A DNA stretch of 64,000 nucleotides from Ureibacillus aquaedulcis. GTDB taxonomy: Bacteria > Bacillota > Bacilli > Bacillales_A > Planococcaceae. Positions 52,192 through 61,490 of the stretch are shown here, in pieces. How positions within the stretch are numbered: position 1 is the stretch's first letter; each line of letters begins with the position of its first letter. The notes under the pieces are model-generated. The model made no database searches and had not been told where the DNA came from. It was given only the letters and a program-made list of their open reading frames with translations. Location: contig NZ_JAUHTQ010000001.1 in NCBI RefSeq assembly GCF_030418165.1, positions 1 through 64,000 of the forward strand, written 5' to 3'. Position numbers and translations under genes: made by a program.

Positions 52192-52217
52192 TACTGCCGC
52201 TTTGGCAGTTTTTTTAT
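52192..52217 (+). terminator. Intrinsic terminator
   Basis: ACTGCCGC ... TTGGCAGTTTTTT stem and T tail. Confidence 0.8.
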
Positions 52218-52248
52218 AGATTTCAACTACATAAAGGGACGTAAAATA

Positions 52249-52513
52249 TTGTTGAATGAAGAGAAGATTCTTTCGATTATTCGAGAGGATTCTTGGATGA
52301 TGGAAATCTTGCAAACGGCAAAAATTTGAATTTGCCGGATTGGTGGATATGTGCTGGTTTGTAAGGTCAAAAATTTGGGATACATTACATGGCTTTAACA
52401 AACGTACACCGGTTCCTGATGTGGATGTAATTTATTTTGATTCATCCAATCTGAATGAATTAAAGGAGAAGCATTAATCAGTTGAACGATTAGTAGAATA
52501 CTTAATAGGCATC
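52249..52513 (+). pseudogene. Nucleotidyltransferase-family (COG3575) pseudogene with frameshifts
   Basis: Three reading segments join to a single protein: LLNEEKILSIIREDSWMMEILQTAK, NLPDWWICAGF, and VRSKIWDTLHGFNKRTPVPDVDVIYFD, which resemble the N-terminal half of the COG3575 nucleotidyltransferase family (the last Asp-x-Asp is the metal site). Single-base indels occur near 52322 and 52357, and a TAA at 52475 truncates the frame, followed by about ten coding-like codons. The C-terminal half is missing. Confidence 0.75.
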
Positions 52514-52734
52514 ATGTAGGGTGGATATATAAGGGTTGAAGGTTTCGATCAATTTTAGAGGTCTAAAAAAATCTTGTATGAATACAAATCCTGGAAAGAC
52601 ATAATAGTATTTATATATAACATTTTAGGGCTGCTGTTTTGAGAAAGGGGCAAGCTATTATATAATTATCATGGGAAATAAAAAATCGTAACTTTACATA
52701 ACAGAACGAAACCAGATTGGAAAGAGGAAACGAG

Positions 52735-53607
52735 ATGAACAAAGTGAAAAACAAAAAGCCCAATATAGTCAGGATTTTGACTAAGTCGATTATGATTATA
52801 TTGGGTGGATTAATCGCAGCATATGGATTAGAGGCTGTATTAATTCCAAATGAAGTATCGGACGGCGGAGTAACGGGGCTAAGTATCGTTGGCTCAAAAT
52901 TGTTCGAATTACCTCTGGGAGTTTTAATCGGGATACTAAACATTCCATTTGTATGGTTAGGATATAAGCAAATAGGAAAAAGCTTTGCTATCTATTCGGT
53001 TGTAGGGATTGTGTCATTAGCAGTAGGTACCGTGCTGATGCACCATATACTACCAATCATTGAAGGGGATACGCTATTAGTCACAGTTGTTGGCGGGATT
53101 ATCCTTGGTTTTGGTATGGGGTTAGCGCTGCGTAATGGCGGAGCGTTGGATGGAATAGATATGTTGGCCGTGCTGCTATCTAAAAAATTGCCATTTGGTA
53201 CAAGTGATTTGATCTTATTTCTAAATTTATTTGTTTTCATTGTTGTATCGACAGTATTTGGTTTGCAAGGGGCTTTTCTTTCAGGGATTGCATACTTTAT
53301 CGCCTCTAAAGTAATCCATATCGTAGAAGAAGGTTTAAGCGGATCTAAGACATTTAAAATTATTACATTGGAACCTGAAGTGATGGTAGAAACGATTCGT
53401 GATCGTCTGGGGCGAAGTGCTACTTATAATGAAGCATATGGCGGCTATACAAGGGAAAAGTTCATTGAAGTGACGTGTGTCATTAACCGATTAGAAGAAA
53501 GTAAAATGAAAGAAATTATTCAAGAAATCGACCCGGGTGCCTTTGTTACAGTTTATGATGTAGCGGAAGTGAAGGGCGGTAACTTTAGAAAAAGAGATAT
53601 TCATTAA
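52735..53607 (+). CDS. YitT family membrane protein (DUF161 + DUF2179)
   Basis: 290 aa. Five or six membrane helices in the first 200 residues, with GLEAVLIPNEVSDGGVTGLSIV (residues ~28-49) and GGALDGIDMLAVLLSKKL, and the C-terminal DUF2179 domain (TYNEAYGGYTREKFIEVTCVINRLEESKMK). This is the standard YitT layout; function unknown. ATG after AAAGAGG. Terminator at 53621-53653. Confidence 0.92.
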   Translation: MNKVKNKKPNIVRILTKSIMIILGGLIAAYGLEAVLIPNEVSDGGVTGLSIVGSKLFELPLGVLIGILNIPFVWLGYKQIGKSFAIYSVVGIVSLAVGTVLMHHILPIIEGDTLLVTVVGGIILGFGMGLALRNGGALDGIDMLAVLLSKKLPFGTSDLILFLNLFVFIVVSTVFGLQGAFLSGIAYFIASKVIHIVEEGLSGSKTFKIITLEPEVMVETIRDRLGRSATYNEAYGGYTREKFIEVTCVINRLEESKMKEIIQEIDPGAFVTVYDVAEVKGGNFRKRDIH

Positions 53608-53620
53608 TAGCTTTGTGTGG

Positions 53621-53653
53621 GAAAGCGTTTCTGTCAAAAGAGACGCTTTTTTC
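53621..53653 (+). terminator. Intrinsic terminator
   Basis: GAAAGCGTTTCT pairs with AGAGACGCTTTT. Confidence 0.85.
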
Positions 53654-53719
53654 TTATTTTTAAAAAGGGTTTATTGATTAGATAACGAAATTTTTATTGA
53701 AGGAATGGGGTGTGCATTT

Positions 53720-54604
53720 TTGGCAAGAGTAATTGAGATGGCTAAAGATTTAAATGAATTGTCACTATTTCTGGCTGAATTAAATACTGGAAAGTCATGT
53801 CACATTGGCTATTGTGGTGACAAAGTTGAAGAGATTTATGAAACGTTAAAAGAAGATTTTGTCAAAGAAAATGGCCAGCTTTCTTTTCATGTTGCCAGAA
53901 ATGCCGACGGAAAAATTGATGCAGCAATTGGGTTGGACATTGATGATGATAGTGCGGAAGTTTGGGGACCCTTTAATAAAACTTCTTCCCAGGACTTGCA
54001 ACAACAATTATGGGAACAGCTATTGGAACAATATCCAAACATTGAAACTTTTAATTTCTTTCTAAATAGTGAAAACCTAAAACAGCAGGAGTTTATGAAG
54101 ATATCTCAAGCTTCTAAGTCAGGAGAATATCTTGTTTTAGTGGTTAAAAAAGAACAATTTGAAGCTGTACAGGAACTAAAAAGTACTCAATTTATTGAAA
54201 GTGACTTTCGAGCATTTGAAATTTTGCATGAGACTGTATTTCCGGAAACATATTATAATGCCAAAACAATTGTGGATCGCTTAAATGATAAATGTATTTT
54301 AAAAGTGCTTAAATCTGAAAAGGGTGAAATGCTTGGTTATGCTTATTTTGAAGTGGATTTGGCTATGGAAGAGGCTGCATTACACTATTTTGCTATCTCT
54401 CCAACCGCTCAGAACAAAGGTTATGGCACTATGCTATTAAAGGAAGTTATAACAGAGATATTCAATTTCACCCCAATCATGGAAATAAAATTATGTGTAG
54501 AACGGGAAAATACGCAAGCAAATCATGTTTATTTTAAAGTAGGTTTTAAAGAAAAGGACGTATTGTTTAGTTACCGGCTTACTCGGAATGATGGCGGCAA
54601 ATAA
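53720..54604 (+). CDS. Two-part GNAT N-acetyltransferase, 294 aa
   Basis: The N-terminal 150 residues look like a degenerate GNAT fold (HIGYCGDKVEEIYETL; VWGPFNKTSSQDLQQQLWEQLL). The C-terminal half has a full one: CILKVLKSEKGEMLGYAYFEV, LHYFAISPTAQNKGYGTMLL (acetyl-CoA loop, residues ~230-249) and VYFKVGFKE. Start uncertain: TTG at 53720 fits GGGGTG spacing better than the ATG at 53705. Substrate unknown. Confidence 0.85.
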   Translation: MARVIEMAKDLNELSLFLAELNTGKSCHIGYCGDKVEEIYETLKEDFVKENGQLSFHVARNADGKIDAAIGLDIDDDSAEVWGPFNKTSSQDLQQQLWEQLLEQYPNIETFNFFLNSENLKQQEFMKISQASKSGEYLVLVVKKEQFEAVQELKSTQFIESDFRAFEILHETVFPETYYNAKTIVDRLNDKCILKVLKSEKGEMLGYAYFEVDLAMEEAALHYFAISPTAQNKGYGTMLLKEVITEIFNFTPIMEIKLCVERENTQANHVYFKVGFKEKDVLFSYRLTRNDGGK

Positions 54605-54606
54605 GA

Positions 54607-54690
54607 CTAAATTGTAATGACTACTTTCCCTTGAGCGTGACCTTGTTCAAAATATTTAAAGGCTTCTTTTAGGTCGCCCAACGTGTTCAT
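54607..54690 (-). pseudogene. Internally deleted alcohol dehydrogenase gene (27 codons left)
   Basis: A perfect GGAGGGGG site and ATG (minus strand) lead straight into GDLKEAFKYFEQGHAQGKVVI, which is the extreme C-terminus of NADP-dependent zinc-binding or quinone-type dehydrogenases (usual 'AHEYLEKGHARGKVVI'). The start region and the tail have been joined by deletion of nearly the whole gene. Confidence 0.7.
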
Positions 54691-54829
54691 GGGAACCCCC
54701 TCCAAAATGTGAATCTTCTAGTATGGGAAGATACTCCCGTAGCGGGGAGTTCACTACTGCGAAAGAAATTAAAAAGTTAAATATAATCTTGAAAATATGG
54801 TTGAAATGAATGTTTGATTAGGAGTTGTT

Positions 54830-55303
54830 ATGATGGAGCTTTGTTTTTATGAGGAGACATTTAAAGAGGCAATCAAAAGTTACGAAATTACTGAATATCA
54901 ACTAAGATTTACCGCTTCGCCAATTGAGTGTACGCTATTATCCGATGATGATCCAGACCGCTTTGCCATATTGGCTATCAAAGGCGGGATTTTGGTTACA
55001 TATTTTAATCTGCATAAAAATGAAGGGGTAGAACCCTATTCTGGTAATCCTAATGCGATTTTATTAAGAGCTTTTTCCACAGACTTTCGCTACTTGGGAA
55101 ATGGCTATGCAAAACAGGCGTTAAAGCTACTGCCGGCATTTGTAAGAAAACATTTTAATAATATTAACGAAATTGTTTTAGCTGTAAATATACAAAATGA
55201 GGTAGCCCAGAATGTATATAAGAAATGTGGTTATGTCGATGAAGGGGAACGTAGAATGGGCAAGAAAGGCGAGCTTATAATTATGAGCTATTATTTATCA
55301 TGA
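54830..55303 (+). CDS. GNAT N-acetyltransferase
   Basis: 157 aa. LLRAFSTDFRYLGNGYAKQALKLL (residues ~82-105) carries the acetyl-CoA loop, and VYKKCGYVDEG is the closing motif. Two ATG codons are adjacent; TAGGAG is upstream. The stop lies at the first unit of repeat array 4. Confidence 0.85.
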   Translation: MMELCFYEETFKEAIKSYEITEYQLRFTASPIECTLLSDDDPDRFAILAIKGGILVTYFNLHKNEGVEPYSGNPNAILLRAFSTDFRYLGNGYAKQALKLLPAFVRKHFNNINEIVLAVNIQNEVAQNVYKKCGYVDEGERRMGKKGELIIMSYYLS

Positions 55304-55478
55304 TAGCAAAGCGAGGGTTATTACGATGATTCAGGAAGAGAACTTTTCGGGAAGGTAGCAAAGCGGGGGTTATTAAGACGATTGGGGAAGGGAACTGTTT
55401 TGGGAGGTAGCAAAGCTTGGGTATTGCGACGGTTCAAAAGGATAACTGCATCGTGAGGTAGCAAAGCGAATGTGTTGC
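55304..55478. repeat. Tandem repeat array 4, 51-52 bp units, about 3.5 copies
   Basis: TAGCAAAGC starts at 55304, 55356, 55408 and 55459. Each unit continues GGGTTATT, ACGA, and a GAAC-type core. Purine-rich and without an obvious long inverted repeat, so it is a different family from arrays 1-2 despite the equal period. Confidence 0.85.
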
Positions 55479-55602
55479 GAGTTGATTACAGATACTATAG
55501 TTTTTATTTTTCGATTCAAGCTATAAAGAGTAGCCAGATCGTAAGTGAAAATAAATGCACCAAAAGTATCGTTAGGAATACTCATAGTGCATTTACCGTT
55601 AG

Positions 55603-55743
55603 CTATTTATTTCTGTTCTTTTTTTGCTTTTTGTTGTTGTTTTTAATTTCTTGTACATCAAACTCTTGAGCAATCTCTTGGTTGTTATTGTTTAAATTAT
55701 TGTTGTTATTATTGTTGTTGTTGTTTTTATTTCTCTTAGCCAT
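55603..55743 (-). CDS. Small Asn-rich protein, 46 aa (spore-protein-like)
   Basis: Sequence MAKRNK followed by a run of ten Asn, one Leu, four more Asn, then QEIAQEFDVQEI and a Lys-rich tail. GGAGG precedes the ATG. The motif EIAQEFD recurs in the next gene (EIAEEFD), suggesting paralogues and recalling the protease-cleavage core of small acid-soluble spore proteins. The Asn run is a trinucleotide AAC/AAT tract. Confidence 0.6.
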   Translation of the reverse strand: MAKRNKNNNNNNNNNNLNNNNQEIAQEFDVQEIKNNNKKQKKNRNK

Positions 55744-55773
55744 TTTTAGTTCCTCCAATGTCGTTAGGTTAAT

Positions 55774-55980
55774 TTATCTTTTATTTGATTGTTGGTCTTT
55801 TTCGTGATTCGTTGCATTGTTCTTGTTTTTTACTTTTGAATCGAACTCTTCTGCAATTTCTGCAGTATTATCTTCAGGATTATCCTGATGGCTTGTTGTA
55901 TTTCGATGCAAATGCGCGTAGGTTTCGAAAGGGTTGTGGGTTCTTGCATTCATTGTTTCTTTGCTGTTTTTATTCCCCAT
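55774..55980 (-). CDS. Small hydrophilic spore-protein-like, 68 aa
   Basis: Asn/Glu/Lys-rich, without hydrophobic segments: MGNKNSKETMNARTHNPFETYA, NTAEIAEEFDSKVKN. Shares EIA-EEFD with the gene just downstream. GGAGGTG site present. It resembles SASP or coat-associated small proteins in composition; no firm family. Both genes are probably one transcript expressed in sporulation. Confidence 0.65.
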   Translation of the reverse strand: MGNKNSKETMNARTHNPFETYAHLHRNTTSHQDNPEDNTAEIAEEFDSKVKNKNNATNHEKDQQSNKR

Positions 55981-56158
55981 GAATTCACCTCCTAGATACT
56001 AATTTGCTCCGGATCAATTGTTTTATTCCAGGGTGAATGACTTAAACATTTACATAGAAAAACATTTTATTCCAACTTTTTTTTCGAGGTATGTTCAAGG
56101 GATTCGCCAATTATTTGAAGAACTAATTAAAAATGGAGTTCGGAAATGAGGTGTACAA

Positions 56159-56506
56159 ATGGCTAGAGTGATTGGATTTGAAATGAGTAGTCAAGATCCG
56201 GAAATGGCTGCTGCCTTTTATTCAAACGTGTTCGGGTGGGAAGTGGCTGAACCTAATTGGGATTATTGGGCAGTTTCAACAGGGGAAGCAAAACATGGAA
56301 TTGATGGCGGCATTGGTAGAGGTCCAAGTAATTATCCTCATGGGACGAGGATACAAGTAGAGAGGCAATCGATTGATGAAGCACTGGTGAAAGCAAAAGA
56401 GAACGGTGCAAAGATTATTCGCGATAAGATGGAGTTTGATGATTTTTATTTAGCTTATTTAAATGACCCAGTTGGAATCGGATTTGGACTTTATCAAAAT
56501 AAGTAA
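56159..56506 (+). CDS. VOC family protein, 115 aa
   Basis: VIGFEMSSQDPEMAAAFYSNVFGWEV (residues ~4-29) and FYLAYLNDPVGIGFGLYQ mark a compact single-domain VOC (glyoxalase/bleomycin-resistance fold). Metal ligands are not all obvious. GAGGTG upstream. Followed 23 bases later by another VOC gene, so probably a pair. Confidence 0.85.
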   Translation: MARVIGFEMSSQDPEMAAAFYSNVFGWEVAEPNWDYWAVSTGEAKHGIDGGIGRGPSNYPHGTRIQVERQSIDEALVKAKENGAKIIRDKMEFDDFYLAYLNDPVGIGFGLYQNK

Positions 56507-56529
56507 ACCATTACGAAGGAGGATTTCAC

Positions 56530-56910
56530 ATGGAAAAAACAATTCCTATTAAAAACCAAATGAACGGCGTTTTTGTTCATGTTAGTAACCTAAAGGAAGC
56601 CGCAAAATGGTATTGTGAATTGCTCGGATTGGAAGTCGGGCTAGAAAAAATCCAATCACCCGTTTTTAATGTACCTGTTAGCGGAACTACTTCACTTACT
56701 TTGGATGACCACACCTTCGATTCTCACTATAAGCATCATGCCAGTCCAAATCCGATATTTAACTTTTATGCACCAGATATTGATGCAGCCTATCAATACA
56801 TAAAAGAGAAGGACTATAAAGTGGTTCGAGAAATCGAGTGGCATTACGAAATGGCCTGGTTTAATGTAGAAGATCCTGATGGAAATGTTGTAATGATTTG
56901 CAATTGTTGA
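56530..56910 (+). CDS. VOC family protein, 126 aa
   Basis: GVFVHVSNLKEAAKWYCELLGLEV and the C-terminal AWFNVEDPDGNVVMICNC (residues ~108-125), the typical VOC start and metal-Glu region. AAGGAGG precedes the ATG. Related to YfiE/PhnB-like dioxygenase-fold proteins; function unknown. Confidence 0.87.
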   Translation: MEKTIPIKNQMNGVFVHVSNLKEAAKWYCELLGLEVGLEKIQSPVFNVPVSGTTSLTLDDHTFDSHYKHHASPNPIFNFYAPDIDAAYQYIKEKDYKVVREIEWHYEMAWFNVEDPDGNVVMICNC

Positions 56911-57136
56911 GCAATGAATATAGTTTGAAACCTAGCTTCATCAGGTGAACCACAACTTGCCGCTATGCAAGAAATCACGGTAGTGGACCATTAATAACAA
57001 AATGTCCTAGAAGCTCCGCTTCGTGCTTTCTTAAACAAGTAAATACTATGAGGAAATCGTGTGCTTTTTATATGAGTGCATCACGTTTCAATATCAATAT
57101 TAGATTACCTATCGCAAAGGCATGATGGGGGTACTC

Positions 57137-57188
57137 TAAAAAGAAGTGAGAACAATGGAAACTCCAATGCTCTCACAGATCACTTCTA
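57137..57188 (-). terminator. Terminator of sspH
   Basis: AGAAGTG and CACTTCT arms with an inner ATTGGAG/TTCCAT pairing, followed by TTTTT on the minus strand. Confidence 0.75.
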
Positions 57189-57189
57189 T

Positions 57190-57369
57190 TTAATGTTCCA
57201 TTAAATTCGATAAAGGAACATCCTGTTCTTTCTGGGGATCATCAAGAGGATAGATTCTGGCAGTCCCTTTGTCCTCGTCTACATGTTGAATGTATACTCT
57301 TTCTCCGTTATACAAAACATTTGCAATGACTGGTGATTCCGAAATTTCTTGGGCTCTTTGTGCATTCAT
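57190..57369 (-). CDS. sspH: Small acid-soluble spore protein H
   Basis: 59 aa, the normal SspH length. MNAQRAQEISESPVIANVLYNGERV, then YIQHVDEDKGTARIYPLDDPQ, which are the diagnostic SspH blocks. AGGAGGG precedes the ATG. It marks the organism as an endospore former. Expressed in the forespore in Bacillus; no sigma-G/F promoter could be confirmed by eye here. Confidence 0.92.
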   Translation of the reverse strand: MNAQRAQEISESPVIANVLYNGERVYIQHVDEDKGTARIYPLDDPQKEQDVPLSNLMEH

Positions 57370-57636
57370 CTTGATACCCTCCTAAAAAATTTATTGGCAC
57401 TACCAAATTTATTATTTACACTCCTTTGCAAAATCAAACAATTTAGTCTGTGAATATGATTTACTCTACTGGATAAAAATATATTGTTTTAAAATTCCTC
57501 CAAAATGAAACAATCTTTTCTTCAATTCGTATACTTAATAAGTAAAATCGCTAAAAATTATGTAATCAAATGTCATATTTCGTTTGAATGAATCATATAT
57601 TATCATTGTTGCCGATTTAATAAGGAGTGTCATGAA

Positions 57637-57840
57637 GTGTATAATAGATTCAAAAAACAAATAGTACTTATTATTTCATCCTTAGCCATAATGGTTGCTA
57701 TTGGATTATCGATAGATATGTATTTAACCCATAAGGAAATATTGGATGCATCCAATGCTTGCTATGATCGTAACGGATATCCGATTGTACATAAAGAAGG
57801 GCCTGTATCGAACTGGTCCTTTACTTGCGATGGTTTATAA
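57637..57840 (+). CDS. Small membrane-anchored protein, 67 aa
   Basis: One N-terminal membrane helix (residues ~9-28) followed by an outside part with two Cys (NACYDRNGYP and SFTCDGL), which could form a disulfide. GTG start after AAGGAG. Unknown family. Terminator at 57855-57887. Confidence 0.65.
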   Translation: MYNRFKKQIVLIISSLAIMVAIGLSIDMYLTHKEILDASNACYDRNGYPIVHKEGPVSNWSFTCDGL

Positions 57841-57854
57841 CTTTTTAGAACAGA

Positions 57855-57887
57855 AAAAATCACCTCTTAAATTCTGAGGTGATTTTT
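57855..57887. terminator. Bidirectional terminator
   Basis: AAAATCACCTC pairs with GAGGTGATTTT. Confidence 0.85.
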
Positions 57888-57912
57888 CGCATAAAAGTTA
57901 GTGGATCGAAGA

Positions 57913-58479
57913 TTACCGATCCACATTATATTTTGAAGTGTTATTTTCCAGCCATTCATGCTCCAGTATCCCATAGAGGTGCGAGTCTCTCCAACCATCA
58001 TGTATGATAAAATCATCCCGGATCGTTCCTTCTCTCACCATGCCCACTTTTTCCAAAACCTTTACAGAGCCAATATTACGGGGGTCGCAAGTGGCTGAAA
58101 TTCGATGCAAGCTCAACTGGGTAAAACCAAACTCGATTAGAATCCTTGCCACTTCTGTGGCATACCCCAATCCCCAAAAGTCGGGATGTACAACATATCC
58201 AATTTCGCCTTTCCTATCAATAAAATCCTGTATATTGATTTCTCCAGAACCGATTAATTTATTATCAACAATGACAGCAAAAACAAAACGAGATCTAGGA
58301 ATTTCTTTACTATCGGAAATGACTTGCTGAACGAACTCCCATGAATCATCTTCTGAATTTGGTCCCCATGGCTGATAAATGCTAACCGGAGGCAGCGAGG
58401 CATAGGCATGCACATCTACCCAATCCGTTTCTTTCAGTTCTCTTAAAGTGACTCTATTACCGACTAAACTAGCAATCAT
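57913..58479 (-). CDS. GNAT N-acetyltransferase, RimJ/RimL type
   Basis: 188 aa. VTLRELKETDWVDVHAYASLPPVSIYQPWGPN near the start, EIGYVVHPDFWGLGYATEVARILIEF (residues ~98-123) with the acetyl-CoA loop, and VLEKVGMVREGTIRDDFIIHDGWRDSHLYGILEHEW at the end, a strong RimJ/RimL family ending. Start ATG has GGGAGGG upstream; the open frame beyond has none. Confidence 0.9.
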   Translation of the reverse strand: MIASLVGNRVTLRELKETDWVDVHAYASLPPVSIYQPWGPNSEDDSWEFVQQVISDSKEIPRSRFVFAVIVDNKLIGSGEINIQDFIDRKGEIGYVVHPDFWGLGYATEVARILIEFGFTQLSLHRISATCDPRNIGSVKVLEKVGMVREGTIRDDFIIHDGWRDSHLYGILEHEWLENNTSKYNVDR

Positions 58480-58658
58480 TGAAATCCCTCCCGTATACAT
58501 CTTTGTAAAGTTACTTGAATTCTGCAAAAAAAGTGAAAGTCCTCTTAAATTAATTAATTTTATCATCCTGCTTTGTCCAAATAAAATGTAGCCAGATAGC
58601 TAAATTTAAAGGATGTTGCTAACTGTATAGCGAAATAAGAATGGGGTGAATGCAAACT

Positions 58659-59147
58659 ATGAAACTGAAAGTCTTCAGCATGAACGAGCAATATGCTATT
58701 CAAATACTAAATTGGAAATATGAACCGCCATATGATTTTTATAATAATGAGTGCACAAAGGAAGCATTGGAAGAATTACTTGATAACACATACTATGCTT
58801 TAGTTGGTACGAAAAATGAATTGTTTGGATTTTTTTGCATTGGTAAATCAGCACAAGTTGCAGCTGGACATGCTGCTTTGGCCTATGAGGAAAATTTTGT
58901 AGATATGGGCCTTGGAATGAATCCACTTTTTGTGGGAGAAGGAAGAGGAGCGGAATTTTGTTCGTTCATAATTAAATTTATAGAAGAGAAACATGAAAAT
59001 ACGCCCATCCGTTTAACAGTCGCAGAATTTAACGAAAGAGCCATACGATTATATGAAAAGATAGGGTTTAAAAAAGAAAATGCATTTCGAACGGACAGAG
59101 CAAAATTTATGACAATGGTAAGAGCACGTGGAGTGCCTTCCAACTAA
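58659..59147 (+). CDS. GNAT N-acetyltransferase
   Basis: 162 aa. The opening KLKVFSMNEQYAIQILNWKYEPPYDFYN places it in the YkwB/RimJ-like group; MGLGMNPLFVGEGRGAEFC holds the acetyl-CoA loop, and LYEKIGFKKENAFR closes it. Start at the ATG nine bases after GGGGTGA. Terminator at 59151-59187. Confidence 0.86.
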   Translation: MKLKVFSMNEQYAIQILNWKYEPPYDFYNNECTKEALEELLDNTYYALVGTKNELFGFFCIGKSAQVAAGHAALAYEENFVDMGLGMNPLFVGEGRGAEFCSFIIKFIEEKHENTPIRLTVAEFNERAIRLYEKIGFKKENAFRTDRAKFMTMVRARGVPSN

Positions 59148-59150
59148 AAA

Positions 59151-59187
59151 TCGTCCCAAAGGTTGCTGTAGGCATTTTTTGGGACGA
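59151..59187. terminator. Bidirectional terminator
   Basis: CGTCCCAAA pairs with TTTGGGACG between convergent genes. Confidence 0.85.
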
Positions 59188-59198
59188 ATATATAGGGG

Positions 59199-61193
59199 TT
59201 AGTTTATTTTAAATTTACTTATAGCTGTTGCTAGTTCTGTACTCAAGTTGTTAAGTTGTTCAGAGGCTTCTGCAACAGATTGGATTGCTGTAAGCTGTTC
59301 ATCGCTTGAAGCACTTACTTCTTCACAAGCAGCAGCAGTGGATTGAGCTGTTAGTGACATTTCTTCAATTGTTTGAACTACTTGATCTTTATAAATTACA
59401 ATCCCTTCAATCTGGGAAATGACATTTCTGAATGTACCCTCCATATTGTCGAGAAGAGCAGAAAGATTTTTGAAAAGGGAACTAGTATCTTCTACTACCA
59501 CACCTTGGTTTTGGAATGTTTTCTGCATTTCCGTCATTTGGTTTGCTACTTGCTGAGATTCTGATTGCAGTTCAAGAATGGTTTTTTTCACTTGTTCTGT
59601 TGCTTTTGCTGATTGTTCAGCGAGCTTTCTTACTTCTTCTGCCACAACAGCAAAGCCTTTTCCATGCTCACCTGCTCGGGCTGCTTCAATACTTGCGTTG
59701 AGTGCAAGTAGATTCGTTTGAGCCGAAATTTCGGATATCGAACTCATCACAGTATCAATCGCACCAACTTTAGTTTCTAAGCCTTTGACTGCTTGTGCCA
59801 TATTCGTTAACTCCTGCTTAGAATGGTCAAAGGATCCTAGTAGATTTTTCATTTTGTCATGGCCCAATAGGTTTAACTGATCTGCTTCTTCTGTAATTTC
59901 GTGCAAAGAATTAGTCTGAACCATCATATCATTAATCTTATCGCCAAGTTGGCCCGTGGTTTCCGTTACCATATCTGCATTTTCCGATGAAGCGGTAGCT
60001 CCGATTGCGATGTCATTCACTGCATTTGACACTTCTACACTGGAAGCGCTTGTTTCTTCTGCTAGCGCACTTAGATGATGCGAACGTTCCTCTACATTAT
60101 TTGAAGAACTCTGCACGACTGTAATAATATTTTTCATGTTCTCAATCATGGAATTGAAATGCTGCGTTAGCTTACCGATTTCATCCTGGGATGTTACTTC
60201 GATATTAACGGATAGATCACCCTGAGATACTTCCTCCATTAATGTACCAAGTTTATTGATAGGTTTTAAAACGTTCGTTATAAATAGGAATAAAACAATG
60301 AAAGTAACCACAAGGATAGCTATTGCAATGTAAATAATCACTTGTTGAATGCTGTTAGCTAAGTCATTTAAATTATTAGCGTAATAGACTGCAGCTACTG
60401 TCCAGTTTAAGTCTGGTACCTTATTATAAACGACTACAGATTGTTGTTCGTTAATTGTAGCTTCCAGGTTGTTTTTACTTTTCGCGTCGGCTTGGATTGC
60501 TTGAACAAACTCCTCGGAACTGAGGTTTTCACCTGTTTTTGAAGGATGCACAATCGCAGCTCCTTCATTATCTAAAATTACTGGATATCCTTCATATCCT
60601 AATTGAGTAGATGCAAGCATTTCTGTAAGTTGATCCAATAGGATATCCACACCTAGAACACCCATAATTTCGTTCCCATCTTTAACGGCCATAGATCCTG
60701 TTATGGCATATTGACCTGTCACACTATCCAGGTAAGGGGGCGACCAAACAAATTTATCTGGATTTTGAATAGCATTCGTATACCAAGGGCGAGTTTTTAT
60801 ATCTAATTCATTGATGCCTTCAAAATGAGGTTCAATAATCGTGTATTCGCCATCAGTAAAGTAGATGCCTGAAGCAGCATCATATACAGAAAGATAGTCT
60901 GCTAAATCAGAACGGTATAATTGATCAGCGGTATCATTATATGTATTAGAGCTGGAATGGAAATTTTGCAAATCCGGTGACACGGCTAATTTCTTTATAC
61001 TTTTCTCATAGATAGATAAAAATGTTGTAATGTTATTGGAAAGTCCATCCACCACTACTTCACTTTGTTCAATTACGCTATCTTCCGTCTTTGAAGTAAT
61101 TAAAAGTGAGCTGACAGTCCCTAAAGTTCCTAGGCCGAGCACAATAATGATTAAAACGATGGCTAGTATCCGCCACCTAATAGATATCTTCAA
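59199..61193 (-). CDS. Methyl-accepting chemotaxis protein
   Basis: 664 aa. Membrane helix at ~8-30, outside dCACHE sensor domain (~35-280, with [27 protein letters not shown] and [13 protein letters not shown]), second helix (~283-305), HAMP (~306-360), and MCP signalling domain ending at residue 660 with the highly conserved [43 protein letters not shown] hairpin tip. Start TTG follows GGGAGGA; a longer TTG is possible. dCACHE sensors commonly bind amino acids or related small molecules; ligand unknown. Confidence 0.95.
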   Translation of the reverse strand: MKISIRWRILAIVLIIIVLGLGTLGTVSSLLITSKTEDSVIEQSEVVVDGLSNNITTFLSIYEKSIKKLAVSPDLQNFHSSSNTYNDTADQLYRSDLADYLSVYDAASGIYFTDGEYTIIEPHFEGINELDIKTRPWYTNAIQNPDKFVWSPPYLDSVTGQYAITGSMAVKDGNEIMGVLGVDILLDQLTEMLASTQLGYEGYPVILDNEGAAIVHPSKTGENLSSEEFVQAIQADAKSKNNLEATINEQQSVVVYNKVPDLNWTVAAVYYANNLNDLANSIQQVIIYIAIAILVVTFIVLFLFITNVLKPINKLGTLMEEVSQGDLSVNIEVTSQDEIGKLTQHFNSMIENMKNIITVVQSSSNNVEERSHHLSALAEETSASSVEVSNAVNDIAIGATASSENADMVTETTGQLGDKINDMMVQTNSLHEITEEADQLNLLGHDKMKNLLGSFDHSKQELTNMAQAVKGLETKVGAIDTVMSSISEISAQTNLLALNASIEAARAGEHGKGFAVVAEEVRKLAEQSAKATEQVKKTILELQSESQQVANQMTEMQKTFQNQGVVVEDTSSLFKNLSALLDNMEGTFRNVISQIEGIVIYKDQVVQTIEEMSLTAQSTAAACEEVSASSDEQLTAIQSVAEASEQLNNLSTELATAISKFKIN

Positions 61194-61490
61194 AAGAAAT
61201 CCTCCCAATATAGTAAAATTGTAATGACACTATAATAGCAAAAACTTATTGGAGAGTATGTTAAAAATTTATTCTATTTAGTATTTTTCTATTATTGGAA
61301 AAATATATTTTCGACATAAATACAATATAATCCATATTTTTACCATTAATTGCATATTTTCGTATGTTTAACTGCTTAGAGTCGCCATAACTTTGTATCT
61401 GGGAAAAAGAAAAGCTATATATGAAATAATGTGTAAAATACAAATGTATTTCAGTTTTCTTAACGAAAAAGTCTACATAGGAGGGAAGCA

